Positions 50,200 through 59,582 of a stretch of 64,000 bases of DNA are shown here, in pieces (positions within the stretch are counted from its first letter, which is position 1; the number at the start of each line of letters is the position of its first letter). Both the position numbers and the translations under genes were made by a program. Source of the DNA: Moringa oleifera (taxonomy: Eukaryota > Streptophyta > Magnoliopsida > Brassicales > Moringaceae); NCBI GenBank assembly GCA_021397835.1, contig JAJFZO010000566.1, positions 4,030,001 through 4,094,000 of the forward strand, given 5' to 3'. The notes under the pieces were generated by a model. It was given only the letters and a program-made list of their open reading frames with translations. It was not told the DNA's origin and ran no database searches.

Positions 50200-51726
50200 T
50201 TTGAATGATTGGGAAAAATCAAACTGGGAAACTTGTTAAAAGATCTCAAAACAGAAAGGTTGTTATGCTGAAATGGGTTTTCAGAATAATGTTCAATTTT
50301 GACAGATCTGTAAATAAGTATAAAGCATGGCTGGTTGTGAAAGGTTATGCACAAGTTTTCAATGTAAATTACTTTGAAACTTTTGCTCCTGTGGCAAGGC
50401 TTGATATCATACATTTATTGCTTGCTATTATAGTGCAAAAAGGTTAGAAAATGTTCCAAATATACATGAAATTTGCTTTTTTTAATTATCTTTTAGTGAA
50501 AGAGATTATGTTAAACAACCTAAAGGCTTTGCTATGTAAGAGCAAGAGAAAAATGTATATTTATTGAAGAAAGCTTTGTATGGTCATAGGTAAGCTCCAA
50601 GGACTGCTAAACTTGGGTTTCATTAAAAGTTTAAATGAAGCAACTCTTTATATAAAAAAGGTAAGTGTTGATTTAATTATTATTTCTCTTGATGTTGATG
50701 ATCTTTAGTCGTAGGAAGTAGTTGAAGGCTTATTAATACTTACAAAGTTGAAATGTTAAAGGAATTCGAGATGACTAACTTGAGATTGATGTCTTACTTT
50801 CTTAGTTTGGAAGTGAGACGATTGAAAAATTAAGATCTTTATTGGTCAGCATATATATGCCAATGAGATCCTAAAAAAATTTTATGTGGAAGGTTATAAG
50901 CCTACTGATACTTTTATGCAGCCTAGAGTCAAGTATTGTAAGATGATGGAGCTACTAAGGTGAATGAAAACCACTATAGAAGTTTAATAGGATGCTTTAT
51001 ATATCTTATTGTTTTTAGATCTAATATTGTACTAATTATGAGTCCCTTATATAGGTTTATGCACTGTGCAAGTGAAGAGCACATGTAGGCTGCTAAACGT
51101 ATTGTTCAATACATCAAAGGAACTATTGACTATGGTGTTAATTATGAAAAATGTCTGAATTTTAAGTTAACAAGTTTTTGTTTTATATAGTAATTAGGCA
51201 AGTTCAGTTGATGATATGAAGAGTAAAATTGCTTATTGCTTTAATATTGGTTCAAATGTGATAAATTGTTGTTCAAAAACATGAGATATCATAGCTCAAA
51301 AGACTATAAAAACTGAGTTTGTTGTTGCTACTGCATGTTTTTGAACAACAATTTATCACATTTGAACCAATATTAAAGCAATAAGCAGTAGCAACAACAA
51401 ACTCAGTTTTTTAGCAAATCATACAATATGGCTAAAAAACAATTCTTCAGGATTTGAATTTACTAGAGCAAGAATAAACTCAGATCGTTATAGATAATTA
51501 AATAGCCATATTAGTCTATTCAAATCTAGTGTCTCACAGAAAGACAAAGCATTTTAAAATTAAATATTATTTTCTTAGAGAAATTCAAAATGAAAGTGAA
51601 GTTTTCTTTGTGTATTGCAGGATTGGTAAACAAGTGGTTAATATTTTTACGAAGGCTTTACGTAAAACCAGGTTTGATGTGTTGAGAGACAAATTGCGAG
51701 TTTGCAACATCAAATACAAGAAAGAG
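50200..51726 (+). pseudogene. Element B reverse transcriptase and RNase H remnants
   Basis: RT starts with VVMLKWVFRIMFNFDRSV and YFETFAPVARLDIIHLLLA (50257-50435). The catalytic box reads DVDDL near 50690 instead of YVDDL. RNase H fragments include DMKSKIAYCFNIGSNVI near 51213-51265 and the last part FFLREIQNESEV then GKQVVNIFTKALRKTRFDVL at 51570-51690. The end is a stop just before the polypurine tract. The inverted insertion at about 51333-51410 interrupts RNase H between VVATA and NHTIWLK. Confidence 0.85.
51228..51410. repeat. Nested inverted repeats from a templated insertion in element B
   Basis: The 53-base block from GCTTATTGCTTTAATATTGG to AAAAACATG (about 51231-51283) recurs as an exact reverse complement at about 51333-51386. 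A second block, AAAAACTGAGTTTGTTGTTG through CTACTGC (about 51305-51331), recurs inverted immediately after at about 51384-51411. The inverted blocks are in the same order as the originals, so this is not a simple hairpin inversion. Confidence 0.9.
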
Positions 51727-51952
51727 TGTTAGAAATGTGTCTTAGATGCTGCAATAAGTTAAATAAAGTAGCTATTACAAGATAAGACTAGTTTTTTAAA
51801 AATACTTACAGTAAGTTATTGCAGTTATGTAGTTTTTTAAGTTTTAGTTATTAGTTTATTTGTTATTTATAATCACATTATTTTAAATTTTTAATTAAGT
51901 TCAACATGTATATAAGTTTGTTTGATGAATTTATGTGATTATCCAAAACAAA
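51727..51952 (+). repeat. 3' LTR of element B
   Basis: Direct repeat of 47417-47645, preceded by the purine-rich ACAAGAAAGAG. Right end set by the probable target-site duplication; a few bases of uncertainty because of an A-rich end. Confidence 0.88.
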
Positions 51953-51957
51953 AACAT

Positions 51958-52263
51958 TCTCACATGACAATCACTTTGCTTCCATGTATAAGGTCATAAT
52001 CTTGAAATAATTCCTCTTAGGGCACATGTGATGTATGCAACTAGAATCCATAATCCACTTTCCATTGGCCTTGGTATCTGAGATGGTAAGAGCAGCTACT
52101 TCTACAAATGAATAAGCAATAACAATTGCATCTACTTCATTTGATATTCGTTTTCTTCTGGCTTATTTTCTAAATCTTTACAAACGTCCTTATTGTCTAA
52201 TTTTGCCATAATAATAGTATTTCAAGATGAATTCTTGGACTTAAACCTCTCTGTAGATTTTTT
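51958..52263 (-). pseudogene. Element A protease fragment between elements B and C
   Basis: Minus strand. ANGKWIMDSSCIHHMCPKR near 52025-52082 is the copia Gag-Pol protease start (WIMDSGCSxHM type, with DSG changed to DSS), continuing FKIMTLYMEAK to the edge of element B. The same reading resumes beyond B at 47386 (VKSIGSMVSKLHNGTTKML), so this and 44485-47411 were once contiguous. Confidence 0.8.
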
Positions 52264-52268
52264 CTTTT

Positions 52269-52577
52269 TGTTTACAAGATGTGTATTTGTTACACAATTT
52301 TAAAAAAAGATAAAAATAAATGAGATAAAATCTTTTGTTTTATTAAGTAATTTTGGATAAAAATAATCTGTTAGTTTTGGATAAGAAAAATCTTTAATTT
52401 GAATTTCAGATAGAAAGAATCTTCAATTTACATATTTAAATACGCCTAATTTAAGTTTTTGATTGCTCATTTTTCTTATAAATAGGAATTTCATCAATGA
52501 AGCAAAATAAGCAATTCCAAACTTCAAGAGTTCTCTTTTTTCTTGTTTATTGTTCTCCTTCTCAAAAGCTAATAAAC
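52269..52577 (+). repeat. 5' LTR of element C
   Basis: Starts TGTTTACAAGATGTGTATTTG and is collinear with 56545-56846. Conserved blocks are CTTTAATTTGAATT and TTTTTCTTATAAATAGGA. The latter contains TATAAATA (about 52477-52484), a likely TATA box of the LTR promoter, conserved in both copies. Confidence 0.9.
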
Positions 52578-52589
52578 TAGTATGAGAGC
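52578..52589 (+). other. Primer-binding site of element C
   Basis: TAGTATGAGAGC resembles the initiator-Met PBS TGGTATCAGAGC at 10 of 12 bases, right after the 5' LTR. Confidence 0.7.
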
Positions 52590-52621
52590 TTTTTTTCTTA
52601 AGTGACTTATGGAGTGTAAGA

Positions 52622-53541
52622 ATGAAATCCTATGAGGTATCATCCAAGCAAATCAAACACTTTGTCTTCATTTTGAAATCTAATATGACAAAAAATAGTT
52701 TCTTGCCCACTCTTCTAATTTTCACTGGAGAAAATTATCAAGGTTGGACGGTGAAAATGAAGTCCTTCTTACAAGCATACGACCTATGGGATTTAGTGGA
52801 TGCAGATCTGAAAGATCCAACAATGGCATAACTTGGGAGCAACAAAGAAGAAAGGAATAGGAGATACAAGGCTAAAAGTTGTATTCACTTTACAGTTTCA
52901 GATATAATATTTACAAAGATCATGACCTGCGAAATAGTAAAATAGGCATGGGATCTATTAAAAGAATAATATGAAGGAAATGATAGGACAAAGCAAATGC
53001 AAATCCTGAACTTGAGAAAGGAATTCAAGATGTAAAAGATAAACGAGCTGAAGCACATAAAGATTACACAAACAGATTATTAGCGTTGGCCAATAAGATC
53101 AGAAGGTTGGGAGAAGAACTTTTTGATAAAAGGGTAGTGGAAAGATTTTGGTGACATTTCCTAAGAGATTTAAATCCAAAATCTCTTTACATGAGGAGTC
53201 CAGAGATTTGTCAAGAATAACACTAGCAAAGCTCATCAATGCATTGCAAGCTCAAGAATAAAGGAAAGCTTATAGAAAAGAAGAAATAGTTGAAAGATCA
53301 TTCCAAGTGAAAGAAACTGATCAAACTTAAGAAGGCAACAAAGGGAAGACACAATGGAGTCAAAAGAATTACAAGAAGAGAGAAAACAACAACAATAGTG
53401 GTAGCAACAAAGCACCCATGTCCTTATTGTGAGAAAACTTCTCATTTACCAAAATATTGTTGGTTTAAACTTGACATTCAATGCAGAGCATGCAAACAAA
53501 TGGGGCATATGGAGAAAGTATGCAAAAATAAACAATAAGAT
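52622..53541 (+). pseudogene. Element C Gag with two zinc knuckles
   Basis: The N-terminal part reads LPTLLIFTGENYQGWTVKM then SFLQAYDLWDLVDADLKDP, the DUF4219/UBN2 start of copia Gag. After stops, a later region (53410-53535) carries two well-preserved CCHC knuckles in one frame, [14 protein letters not shown] and [14 protein letters not shown], both with C-x2-C-x4-H-x4-C spacing. A stop follows KNKQ. At least two frameshifts separate these pieces. Confidence 0.85.
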
Positions 53542-53619
53542 GGACACCAAGGTCAAGTAGTAGATCAACAATAAGAAGAGCAACTTTTTATTGCATATCA
53601 TTTTTCTAGCAATAGTTCA

Positions 53620-54830
53620 AGTGATGACTAGCTTATAGACAATGGATGCACAAACCACATGTCTTTCGATGAATCTCTTTTCAAAGAAGTAAACTAGTCG
53701 GAGGTGTCAAGAGTCAAAGTTGGCAATGGCTAGTATATTGAGGTGAAAGGTAAATTGACCATTATAATAAAAGGCTTTAAAGGTATAAAGTTAATTTTTA
53801 ATGTATTACTTGCTCCAGAAATTGATCAAAACCTATAGAGTATAGGAAAAAATGTTTGAAAAAGGTTATTCTATTGTGTTTAAGGATAATATATGTGTGA
53901 TTGCTAACTTAAATGATATAGTGCTATTTTGTGTGTAAATGAACAGCAAAAGCTTTAACATAAGTTGGAACAATGGTGGATCTAGTGCATATCTATGTAC
54001 TATGGATCAAGCTGAGTTATAGCACAAGAAAAAGGGGTATTTTCACTATTGTGGATTAAATTATACGCAAAAAAATAATCCGGTGCAAGAAATGGCATTT
54101 AATGAAAGAGGAGCAACAATATATACAGTACGTCAACTTGGAAAGCAAGTCGGATTGCTATTTCCTATTAAAAAGGCATGAATAGTAGTTAAAAAGCTTT
54201 AGTTGATCCACACAGATGTTTGTAGACCTATGAGAACTACATCCTTAAATAGTAACAAGTACTTCAAAATTTTCAATAATGACCTTAGTAAAATGTGTTT
54301 GGGTTTATTGTCTCAAACAAAAGTCTAAAGTTGCTGATGTTTTTTAGAAGTTTGAAGCGTGGATTAAAAATCAAAGTGGTTATAAAATTAAAGTGATTAG
54401 ATGTAAGAATGGGAAGGAATATATGACTAATAAATTGCTGAGTTTTATGAAGTAGTACAAATTAAACAATAGCTTACTATAATCTATACTCCTTAGCAAA
54501 ATGGAGTTACTAACAAAAAAAAAATAGGATAATTATGGACATGGCAAGATGTCTTCTATTCGAGAAGGAAATGCTAAAGATATTATGGGCTAAAGCTATT
54601 AATAGTGCTTTATTTTTGCTAAATAAATTGTCAACTAAGACTTTGAAAGGAAAAACACCTTTTAAAGCATGGTATGGCTTTAAACCTTATGTTTATAATC
54701 TTAAAATCTTTAGTTGCTTATATTTTACTCATGTTCCACATGCAAAGAGGGAGAAGTTAGACTAAAAGACAAAATATGGAGTCTTTGTTGGATATAGCAA
54801 TGTTACCAAAGGTTATAGAATTTATCAACC
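53620..54830 (+). pseudogene. Element C protease, pre-integrase and integrase remnants
   Basis: Protease motif LIDNGCTNHMSFDESLF near 53632-53685 (DSG changed to DNG). Pre-integrase remnants follow. The integrase start, LIHTDVCRPMRTTSLNSNKY near 54201, carries the first catalytic Asp. The C-terminal side at 54535-54765 reads MDMARCLLFEKEMLKILWA and LNKLSTKTLKGKTPFKAWY. It links through VFVGYSNVTKGYRIYQP to IIINRDVKFDE near 54860. Several stops and frameshifts. Confidence 0.85.
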
Positions 54831-54879
54831 TTTGACAAGAAAAATCATAATAAACAGGGATGTCAAATTTGATGAACTT

Positions 54880-56526
54880 GCAAGATGGAATTGGGATAAA
54901 GTTAAACCAGAACAGGTTTATTCAGATGAATTAAAATTGGAAGATGAAAACATGATTGATGATGAGCCTAGAAAAGGTACTAGATCACTTATAAAACTTT
55001 ATAAAAAATGCGACATGGCTGTGCTTAAACTTGAAAAGTATAATGAAGCTTTTAAGGATTCAAAGTGGATTGCAATAAAGGAAGATGAGATCAAGATGAT
55101 TCAAAAGAATTAAATCTAGGAGCTGGTGGGCAAACCATTACATAAAACTGCTATTTATGTAAAATGGGTTTATAGAATGAAACTTAATGCTGATGGTTCT
55201 ATAAACAAATATAAGGCCAAGTTAGTTATAAAAAGGTATGCTTAATTATGTGGTATAGATTTTTTTGATGCTTTTGAACTTGTAGCAATATTGAAAACTA
55301 TTAGACTGCTTCTAGCACTTGCAGTATAAACCCAATGGAATATCACTATCTTGATGTAAAATTTGCATTTCTCCATGGTTATTTGGAGGAAAAATTTTTT
55401 GTTGAACATCCTAAAGGTTTTATTGCAGATTTAAAGAAAGTATACTTATTAGAAAAGGCATTATATGGATTGAAGCAGGCTCCAAGAACATGGTACAGTA
55501 GGATTTATGAACACTACAAAAGATAGGCTTCAACAAGAGCCTAGGTGAAGCAACATTATGCATTAAAGTTATCAATGGTGAACTAATCATTGTTTCATTA
55601 TATGCTGATGATTTGCTTATCATAGGAAAGAGTGCAAAATTGGTGGTGCAATTTAAAGTTCAAATGATGCAAATATTGATATGACTAACTTAAGAGAGAT
55701 GGAATTCTTTCTAGGGATGGAGATTTAATAATCACCCCAAAGAATCTTCATGAGGCAACAAAAATATGCCAAGGAAGTATTAAAGATATTTAACATTGAG
55801 GACTATAAGACAGTATGTAAAATGAAAAATTCAGTAAAGATGATGGTGCTAAAAAGCTATTAATGATGGATTATATAGAAGCATCATAAGTTGTTTGATG
55901 TATTTAACAGCAACAAGACTTGCATTATGTTCTTTGTAAGTCATTTTTCCAGATTTATGCATTGTGCAAATAAGTTATACTATAAAGTTGCTAAAAGGAT
56001 GCTCAAATATATCAAAGAGACTTTGGATTTTTGAATTAAATTTGAAAAAAAAATAAATTATTTTTGCATGGTTTTGCTGATAATGATTAAGGAGGATTAT
56101 GTGATAAAATGAGGAGCACATCATGTTATTTGTTTAATTTTAGATCAAATTATTTTAGCTAGAAATCAAAAAAGTAAAAAATTATAGCTCAGTTTACTAC
56201 TGAAGCTGAGTAGGTTATAGCTGCTACTGTAATTAATCAAAACTTATGGCTAAGGAAGCTTATGATGTATTTGAAAATAATTCAAGATAATGCAACAAAA
56301 TTTTTTTGTTAATAATCAAGCTGCTATAGTAATATCAAACAATTCAGTTTTTTATGGCAAGAAAAAGCACTTTAAAATTAAGTATTACTTTGTCAGGGAA
56401 GTCTAAAAGAGTAATGAAGTCAACCTGGTATGTTGCAAGACAAAAGCTCAATTTGCTAATATTTTAACTAAAGGACTGTCGAGATCACAATTTGAATTGC
56501 TAATGAAACAAATTGGTGTCTACAAT
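54880..56526 (+). pseudogene. Element C reverse transcriptase and RNase H remnants
   Basis: RT fragments: WELVGKPLHKTAIYVKWVY near 55119-55175, [19 protein letters not shown] at 55440-55500, and SLYADDLLIIG near 55594-55626 with the catalytic YADD intact. RNase H: the final part reads FYGKKKHFKIKYYFVREV near 56350 and FANILTKGLSRSQFELLM near 56450. Interrupted by stops and frameshifts throughout. Confidence 0.85.
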
Positions 56527-56544
56527 AAAAATAATAAAGAGGAG

Positions 56545-56846
56545 TGTTAATAAGATGCGTATTTGCTGCATAATTTTAGCAAAAGATCAAATAAGATCAA
56601 ATATTTTAATTTATCAAGTAGTTTGGGATAGGAATAATTTATTAATTTTGGATAAGAACAATCTTTAATTTGAATTCTAGATAGGAAGAATCTTCACTTT
56701 AAATATCTAGATAAGCTCAATTTAAGTTTTTGATTATTCATTTTTCTTATAAATAGGATCTTTATCAGTAAATCAAACAAAGCAATTCTAAGCTTCAAGA
56801 GTTCTCTCGTTTCTTGTTTATTATTCTTCTTCTCAAAGCTAACAAT
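56545..56846 (+). repeat. 3' LTR of element C
   Basis: Direct repeat of 52269-52577, beginning TGTTAATAAGATGCG right after the purine tract AAATAATAAAGAGGAG. The TATAAATA box is retained. Confidence 0.9.
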
Positions 56847-56851
56847 CTTAT

Positions 56852-57550
56852 TGCCATCTATTGCAGCATACGGTTGGTCTCTTTTCTCAAGTCTTTCTCT
56901 AACAAAGAGCCACTCATTTTCAACTTCTTTTTATTTAGTTTTGATCCTTGTTTCTTTAGCATTCAACACTCTTATTGCATAATCCAAAATAAGTGTGTCT
57001 CTCTGATGTTTTAGGTTATCTACAAAGGTCTCATATGGCCTTGGTAAAGAGTAAAGCAACATCAAAGCTTTATCTTCATTATCATATTCAATCTTGATGT
57101 TTTGAAGAGTCAAACATAGCTTATTAAATTCATTAATGTCATGTTAAAGTGACTTGCCTTCACTTATCTTGAAGGCAAAAAACTTTTTTTTTTCCCAAAT
57201 ATAATTTGCTTGACAAGGCCTTAGCCATGTATAGGCTCTCTAATTTAAGCTAACTATATACAATAATCTTTTGTTTTAATTACTTACTTCCCTTAATACC
57301 TTATCGTTGAGGCTCAAAATGGCATATCATAAGCCTTTTCCATGATCTTTATCTTTTGCTCTTGAGAGAGAAAGCTTGGAAGCTTGCTTTTTAGCTCCCA
57401 AGGTAGTAACCAACTCAAGGTTTTCTAACCAAGCCCTTCTATCAAATTTATCACTTCGTAATTTATACTAGGTATGTACATCACAACTACTTACTAATTA
57501 GTTAGTTAAGTTTAGATCTTGCATAGATTAGATTTATGGATCAAAAGCAA
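56852..57550 (-). pseudogene. Element A Gag remnant
   Basis: Minus strand. The piece 56931-57113 reads YDNEDKALMLLYSLPRPYE, then DTLILDYAIRVLNAKETR, the classic copia UBN2 Gag pattern (LLxSLPxxYExFVD...RDTLxLxxxxxxLNxKE). It lies between the PBS of element A and the insertion point of element C. Stops and frameshifts elsewhere. Confidence 0.8.
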
Positions 57551-57562
57551 GCTTTGATACCA
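57551..57562 (-). other. Primer-binding site of element A
   Basis: The minus strand reads TGGTATCAAAGC, 11 of 12 bases of the initiator-Met PBS, one base inside the end of the 5' LTR. Confidence 0.85.
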
Positions 57563-57563
57563 T

Positions 57564-58367
57564 TGTTAGAATAAGTGCAAACTAATTTAAGATCAAATGT
57601 TATAAACTCAGCTTGAAATGTTCAGTTAATTTGTAAACATTAACTAGATCTTGGCTTAAAGTGGTGTTAATAAGTCAAATAATAAGCTAAATAGACAAAA
57701 CATTTCAACTGGCCAAACAACAACTAAACAACAACATATGTTCTTCAAATCTTTCAAAAAAATTAAAAAAAGAAAAAAAAAATAGGCAAAGCAACCATAT
57801 ATGTGATTCAAACTAAAGTAAAAGCAATAATTACACTTAAATACAAGTGATCTACATGGCTTGACAAGTTGCCCATATTCACGACTAAACCTTACTAAGT
57901 AAGAGGCTTAAAATGATTTATTATTGATCAAGGACTATAATCTAACCTGAATGCTAAGGAAGAGCCTGTCGCAATAGCTTTCGAGCTTACTTTTAATTTG
58001 TATACAATTGATCTCACAAGAAGAACTTCACAAAGAGATGCGATATGAATTTAATTATAAGCCTAATCTATGCTGTTACAATTTCTTCCCCTCACATTTA
58101 GTCAATATTGACCAAAATGGAATGATATGCAAACAACATGTTCTGCTCTTGATATTCAAGATTGGTAAGTTAGTTGTTCCATGTGGCTAAGAAGTCTTCT
58201 TTCCAAGTCAGCTTTGGTAATTTTCATTACACACTTTTGACCTTTCCCTTTCTTTGCCAAATCAATGTACTTCATTAAATCAAAAGAAAAAAAGAAGACA
58301 TGGTGTGAACATTTGGGGTGAACCTTGGCTAAAGATGGTAGGAATTTCATCTTGACACAACGAAACA
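57564..58367 (-). repeat. 5' LTR of element A
   Basis: Direct repeat of 39803-40598. Read on the minus strand it ends ...TTATTCTAACA beside the PBS. Its outer end (TGTTTCG) is placed by eye and is less certain than the inner one, because the last 60 bases align poorly with the other LTR. Confidence 0.8.
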
Positions 58368-58370
58368 ACT

Positions 58371-59582
58371 AGAATTGATTGATGCTGTGGTAATTGATTT
58401 GCCGCTTCCAGGTATTAATGAATGGGATGTAGATTTAGTATATGATTTATTTTGCCTAAGGGAAGAGACGATTAATTCTAAAATGCCTATTTATGATATC
58501 AGTGGCAATGATCAAAGGATTTGGAACTACATTACAAATGGTGTATATTTGGTGAGGTCTATTTATAAAGTAGCTATAAAGGATATCAATGGCACTACCT
58601 ATTCTGATAATAACTCTAGCTTATGGACTAAACTTTGGAATTTAATGTTATCACCTAGACTCAAATTTTTTTTGTAAAAGTTTGTCAAGATTGCTTACTA
58701 AAGAGGAAAAAGGTAAGTAAAAAAGGTGTGCAGGTCCCTGATAGTTGTCTTTTATGTAAAACCAACGTAGGAAGCAATTATCACTTATTTATTGAGTGTC
58801 CTTATGCGCATCAATGCTGGATACAACTGGTTTTCGCTAAAACACCACAAATATAACTTACTTTCATTAGTAGTTCATATTGATTTTGGAAACTCTTAAT
58901 GTGTTATAGCCATTAGAAAGTTAGTGTTATTATATGGAGCATATAGGGAACTAGAAACACCAAAGTCTAAAAGCAAAAAGACTTAAGTAGCTAATTGGAT
59001 ACTTTATGCGGGATTACAGTTTCTTGAAAAATAATACATGGCTCAAAAGCTAAAAAAGTAGCAACAACACAATCAACCTAGTATAGAATTACCTTGTTGG
59101 AGGAGACCGGTAGTAGGTTAGTTAAAATGTAATGTGGATGGTGCTTTATTTGTTAAAAGGGTAGTAGGGGAGCTGACATGATTTTGAGGAATAAGCATGG
59201 CCATATGAATTATGGTACTAGGTATGCAGTTAGGATTAGTGATTTAGCAAAGGTGGAATGATAGGCATTGCGAGAGGCATTAGCTTGGACATCAAGCTTG
59301 GTATAGGATAATATCATATTCAAACTTGATACTTAACAGGTTATACATGCTATTATTGTTGATGAAGTTAATTACATTACAGAGTTTCATTTGTTAGTTT
59401 TCGACTGTAAGAATCTTATTAACCAGAAAACTAATGTCTCAATTAGACTTGTTAAGAAGTAAGTGAATAATGTCACATAGTTTAGCTAAGGCATCTTGTT
59501 CTTAAGCTAGATTAGAGCTCAACTACTTCAGGATGTATTATCATTTTCTTAATAAATTTTTTATATTTTATAAAAAAAAAAA
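58371..59582 (+). mobile_element. 5'-truncated L1-type LINE, zinc-binding RT tail and RNase H
   Basis: Plus strand. 58375-58677 reads VDLVYDLFCLREETINSKM then DQRIWNYITNGVYLVRSIY, the zf-RVT region following the reverse transcriptase in plant L1 elements. From about 59125 the reading LKCNVDGALFVK, MILRNKHGHM, RISDLAKVE, and ALREALAWTSSL is the RNase H-like (RVT_3) domain with frameshifts and stops. The element ends in a poly(A) run at 59572-59582. The endonuclease and most of the RT are absent. The left edge coincides within a few bases with the outer end of element A. Confidence 0.8.

Larger units (their letters stand above)
47417..51952 (+). mobile_element. Element B: Ty1/copia retrotransposon nested in element A
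   Basis: Plus-strand element of 4.5 kb with short LTRs (47417-47645 and 51727-51952), PBS at 47646 and a polypurine tract at 51716-51726. Gag, protease, integrase, RT and RNase H follow in copia order. Flanking 5-mers ACCAT (47412-47416) and AACAT (51953-51957) agree at 4 of 5 bases. It splits element A between protease (51960-52100) and pre-integrase (47120-47386). All genes are broken. A 75-80 bp inverted, templated insertion lies in its RNase H part. Confidence 0.9.
52269..56846 (+). mobile_element. Element C: Ty1/copia retrotransposon nested in element A gag
   Basis: Plus-strand element of about 4.6 kb. LTRs at 52269-52577 and 56545-56846, PBS at 52578, polypurine tract at 56527-56544. 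Gag with two zinc knuckles, protease, integrase, RT and RNase H follow in copia order. Flanking 5-mers CTTTT (52264-52268) and CTTAT (56847-56851) agree at 4 of 5 bases. Element A gag continues on its right. All coding parts carry stops or frameshifts. Confidence 0.9.
39803..58367 (-). mobile_element. Element A: outer Ty1/copia retrotransposon interrupted by three later insertions
   Basis: Minus-strand copia element. The 5' LTR is at 57564-58367 and the 3' LTR at 39803-40598, with an initiator-Met PBS next to the 5' LTR and a polypurine tract next to the 3' LTR. Gag (right) through RNase H (left) lie on the minus strand in copia order, interrupted by element C in gag, B between protease and pre-integrase, and D between the pol end and the polypurine tract. 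With the insertions removed, about 5.6 kb remains. The LTRs are strongly diverged, and stops and frameshifts are frequent. Flanking bases do not form a clean target-site duplication (ATGCA versus ACTAG). Confidence 0.85.
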
